From GCA-016700035 sp964454845 (GTDB lineage: Bacteria; Patescibacteriota; Saccharimonadia; CAILAD01; GCA-016700035), in contig CAYVVS010000006.1 of NCBI GenBank assembly GCA_964454845.1, forward strand, positions 1 to 34,202: 34,202 bases of DNA. The letters run 5' to 3'. The first letter of the stretch is position 1, and each line of letters opens with the position of its first letter. Shown here piece by piece: positions 32,334-34,202 of the stretch. Made by a program: the position numbers and the translations under genes. The notes beneath the pieces are model-generated. The model had not been told where the DNA came from and did not search any database. It saw nothing but the letters and a program-made list of their open reading frames with translations.

Positions 32334-32990
32334 CTAAGCCCCTTTCTTTGCCCTTATTGTACCAGCTTTGACAACATTCAAGCGAGACTTCACTATTCTC
32401 TGCCTAGAAGCCCTCATTTTAGAGGCTCGCTCCAAAAGCGTAAACGAGTTGCGATCAATAACACTATTTGGCACCACAAAAATCTGGCCCATATCATCCT
32501 TTAGGCGCGCTTTACGTGTGTCCATATCAATAATCACGCCCTCAATTTTTTGGTCTAGCGGACCAACCCGCACACGATCACCGATTCTAAAATGCTTGTC
32601 GCGAGCTAAATTTAACCCCGAAATCGTGTCGCCTACAGTGGCCGAAAAACCCTGCGAAAAAGCCAAGGCAAGTACTGCAAATGCGCCGGACATCGCAAGC
32701 GCAACATTTGATAATCCGGCTAGACTCAGAAGCGCAATTGTTAGCAGCATCCACAAGACCAAATCCAGTAACTTCACACTCACTTTAATCATCCCCTTAG
32801 GGAGCTTGGCCAAACCAAGCGCATGTGTTAGCACCCGAGACAATACTTTAATGGCGATAAAGCCAATAATGAACAGCAAAATTGCTTTTGGAATACTTGG
32901 GGCCGTACCGCCAACCCACTTAGTAACAGGCTCCAAAAGAGCATTGGTTGAAGCAGCAATATCCTGTTGAGTGGCGGCGATATACGTCAT
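32334..32990 (-). CDS. mscS: Small-conductance mechanosensitive channel (MscS family)
   Basis: 218 aa. Two or three membrane spans (about 35-55, 72-92 and the pore helix 95-118), the pore helix with alternating Ala/Gly (SGAFAVLALAFSQGFSATVGDTISGL), and the beta domain starting RIGDRVRVGPLDQKIEGVIIDMDTRKARL and PNSVIDRNSF, as in MscS. It is shorter than E. coli MscS (286 aa) because the C-terminal cage is cut to a basic tail. Opens under membrane tension to protect against osmotic shock. TATAGT ends 6 nt before the ATG, so the mRNA is predicted leaderless. First gene of mscS-32066-YtxH-DUF5665. Confidence 0.9.
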   Translation of the reverse strand: MTYIAATQQDIAASTNALLEPVTKWVGGTAPSIPKAILLFIIGFIAIKVLSRVLTHALGLAKLPKGMIKVSVKLLDLVLWMLLTIALLSLAGLSNVALAMSGAFAVLALAFSQGFSATVGDTISGLNLARDKHFRIGDRVRVGPLDQKIEGVIIDMDTRKARLKDDMGQIFVVPNSVIDRNSFTLLERASKMRASRQRIVKSRLNVVKAGTIRAKKGA

Positions 32991-32996
32991 ATGACT

Positions 32997-33002
32997 ACTA
33001 TA
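32997..33002 (-). promoter_or_regulatory. -10 of the leaderless mscS promoter
   Basis: Minus-strand TATAGT, six bases, ATG; TTTTCG is a weak -35 at 17 nt. Confidence 0.5.
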
Positions 33003-33048
33003 CCGGTTATGTTCCTAGACGAAAAGCAATACGCCATTCTCGTTATGT

Positions 33049-33077
33049 TTTACATGCTTAAAGTGATGGGATATAAT
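33049..33077 (+). promoter_or_regulatory. Promoter of the orphan RNA unit
   Basis: TTTACA (33049-33054), exactly 17 nt, TATAAT (33072-33077): among the best promoter matches in the window. Predicted start 33083-33085. Confidence 0.75.
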
Positions 33078-33209
33078 TCGCTGCAACGCACCTTTCGCGC
33101 CCTTTATGGGCCACTTGGTTCTTCCTGAGTCACGACGGCTTACATCGGAAACGGTTTAGCCCGATCCAATACCGTTAATAGACCTTGGGTTTGGGAGAGT
33201 AAGGGCCGC

Positions 33210-33281
33210 ATGCCTACGCTCGCTAGTACCATGGGGTTACTCGTAGCGTCTGCAGCGCAACGTGTGACACTCGTCGGCTGA
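33210..33281 (+). CDS. Possible 23-aa peptide inside the orphan RNA
   Basis: ATG 33210 opens a frame MPTLASTMGLLVASAAQRVT... that stops at TGA 33281; GGGAG lies 12 nt upstream and the stop overlaps another ATG (TGATG). The peptide is mostly hydrophobic. At this length it may well be chance, so this is only a candidate. Confidence 0.2.
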   Translation: MPTLASTMGLLVASAAQRVTLVG

Positions 33282-33359
33282 TGCGCACAGTCGCGCCCAA
33301 AATACTCAGGAGGACCACCTCGCGCAGCCCACGCTGCCTATTTCAGCCCCCAGCTGACA

Positions 33360-33407
33360 GCCCCGCCTCGGAATCCCACAGATCCGAGGCGGGGCACCGT
33401 TTTTTTT
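33360..33407 (+). terminator. Terminator of the orphan RNA unit
   Basis: Perfect 12-bp stem GCCCCGCCTCGG/CCGAGGCGGGGC with a 12-nt loop, ACCG, then T8. The T-run abuts the gatB stop codon on the other strand. Confidence 0.9.
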
Positions 33408-34202
33408 AACTCAATTTTTCTCGGACTAACTTATTTACAAGCTGAGGATTAGCCTGACCCTTGGTTTCTTTCATAACTTGGCCAACAAAAAATCCAAGTG
33501 CTTTCGCTTGCCCAGCCCTATAATCAGCTACCGCCTGTGGATTGGCAGTTACTATCTTTTCGATAATTTCAGCCAATGCGCCCTCATCAGAAATCTGCTC
33601 AATACCAAGCCGCTGCATAATTTCCGCTGGGCTATCTCTACTTATACATATCTCGGCAAAAATTTGCTTGGCTTGACTCGAAGAAATGTCGCCAGCTAAT
33701 TCGAGCGTAATAAGATCTGCCAACTGCTGCGGGGTGAAAGGCACGATAATTGTCGTGGCCGCAAACGAGTCCGTATCGTCGGCATGAGTCTGCTGCTTAA
33801 TCCACGCTTGATATTCACCAACCAGCCAATTCACTAGCTTACGCTCACCTTTTTCGCCAACGAGCTTACGAGTTTCAGCGAAAAACTGCGAGGTATTTTT
33901 TTGCTTAATTAATACATCCTGCTCATCTATACTCAGCCCGAGCTCAACTAACTCGCGTCGGATCATTATTGGCAACGGAATCGTTTTTACATGCGCCTCT
34001 TTCTCAAGCATAGCTTCGGTCACGACAATTGGCGGGATATCTGGCTCAGGGAAGTAGCGATAATCATGCGCTTCTTCTTTTGAGCGCTGCGAAAACGTCT
34101 TGCCTTTGGCATCATCAAATCCGCGGGTTTCCTGCTCAATTACGCCACCTTTTTCCAATATTTCAATTTGCCGACCAATTTCGTACGTCAAAGCGCGTTC
34201 GG
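33406..34202 (-). CDS. gatB: Asp/Glu-tRNA(Asn/Gln) amidotransferase subunit B, C-terminal part
   Basis: Part of GatCAB, which turns misacylated Glu-tRNA(Gln) or Asp-tRNA(Asn) into the correct product. The minus-strand frame runs to the window edge (ERALTYEIGRQIEILEKGG...), so the N-terminal kinase-like core begins outside. Visible are the signature HDYRYFPEPDIPP and the C-terminal helical and YqeY-like domain (NPQAVADYRAGQAKALGFFVGQVMKETKGQANPQLVNKLVREKL), which grips the tRNA. The internal Met-like start at 34191 is a TTG Leu codon, not the true start. It ends at TAA 33408-33406, overlapping the T-run of the orphan RNA terminator, so the two convergent units meet. Confidence 0.96.
   Translation of the reverse strand, partial: ERALTYEIGRQIEILEKGGVIEQETRGFDDAKGKTFSQRSKEEAHDYRYFPEPDIPPIVVTEAMLEKEAHVKTIPLPIMIRRELVELGLSIDEQDVLIKQKNTSQFFAETRKLVGEKGERKLVNWLVGEYQAWIKQQTHADDTDSFAATTIIVPFTPQQLADLITLELAGDISSSQAKQIFAEICISRDSPAEIMQRLGIEQISDEGALAEIIEKIVTANPQAVADYRAGQAKALGFFVGQVMKETKGQANPQLVNKLVREKLS

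Larger units (their letters stand above)
33084..33407 (+). ncRNA. Candidate structured RNA of unknown family, about 320 nt
   Basis: Between mscS and gatB lies a stretch of about 400 bp without a convincing gene. It has a strong plus-strand promoter, a GC-rich body (63% in 33241-33300) and a strong terminator, so a transcript of about 320 nt is predicted. I looked for the conserved segments of RNase P RNA, tmRNA, SRP RNA and 6S RNA and did not find them. GCACCT at 33088-33093 sits where the cassette genes have GTACCT. Several short frames exist (33106, 33210, 33280), so a peptide-coding transcript is the main alternative. Confidence 0.55.

Noticed and set aside
32991..33128. 45-aa plus-strand frame starting next to the mscS ATG
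   Set aside because: No ribosome site or room for a promoter, and it reads across the orphan RNA promoter; a frame this short is likely by chance.
33084..33407. Orphan RNA as RNase P, tmRNA, SRP or 6S RNA
   Set aside because: The conserved sequence blocks of these RNAs were not seen on either strand.
1..34202. CRISPR arrays, insertion sequences or prophage
   Set aside because: No repeat-spacer pattern, transposase, integrase or phage structural gene is visible.

Overview
The window looks like a stretch of chromosome from a small-genome, cell-envelope-bearing bacterium, most likely of the candidate phyla radiation (Patescibacteria) and perhaps Saccharibacteria-like. That placement is an inference from gene content (YacL-type PIN-TRAM protein, ClpC, RadA, class A PBP, MscS/YtxH/DUF5665 cluster, trigger factor-ClpP) and from the many apparently leaderless promoters; no rRNA or phylogeny is available to prove it. 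TAA, TAG and TGA all act as stops. Most genes are on the minus strand.

Layout. 1-5.1 kb: 5' part of rpoB with a long leader, an MFS transporter, clpP. 5.1-7.2 kb: trigger factor behind a textbook CIRCE/HrcA operator, an AT-rich membrane protein, and tRNA-Leu(UAG). 7.2-11.9 kb: a tight operon tyrS-recG-phospholipase C-like-rsmD. 11.9-14.6 kb: divergent class A PBP. 14.6-17.0 kb: radA-PIN/TRAM operon. 17.0-21.0 kb: nusA-clpC behind a second CIRCE-like operator that overlaps its -35, followed by a leader attenuator. 21.0-25.0 kb: rplS, rnhB, yraN, but with pyrC and pyrD inserted between rplS and rnhB. 25.0-31.2 kb: three tandem small related proteins, a guanylate-kinase-like protein, dnaE, and an unrecognised 208-aa protein. 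31.2-33.0 kb: MscS, a small membrane protein, YtxH-like and DUF5665 proteins. 33.0-33.4 kb: a GC-rich transcription unit with no convincing gene, probably a structured RNA. 33.4 kb-end: 3' part of gatB.

Two gene styles are interleaved. Housekeeping genes are about 45% GC in a hand-counted sample, and many start at or within a few bases of the predicted transcription start. A second set (pyrD, pyrC, the small-protein triplet, the guanylate-kinase-like gene, the 208-aa gene) is GC-rich (58-68% in hand-counted samples). Its transcription units are compact: most have a clear promoter, all five have a short leader carrying GTACCT close to the expected start of the transcript, and all five end in an intrinsic terminator. 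The GC-rich RNA unit at 33.1-33.4 kb has the same layout with a GCACCT variant. This shared leader, and the cassette-like way these units sit between housekeeping genes, is the most interesting structure in the window.

Functionally the window joins protein quality control (trigger factor, ClpP, ClpC under HrcA-type operators), transcription (RpoB, NusA), replication and repair (DnaE, RecG, RadA, RNase HII), translation (TyrRS, GatB, L19, RsmD, tRNA-Leu), wall synthesis, and part of pyrimidine/nucleotide metabolism (PyrC, PyrD, GMP-kinase-like).
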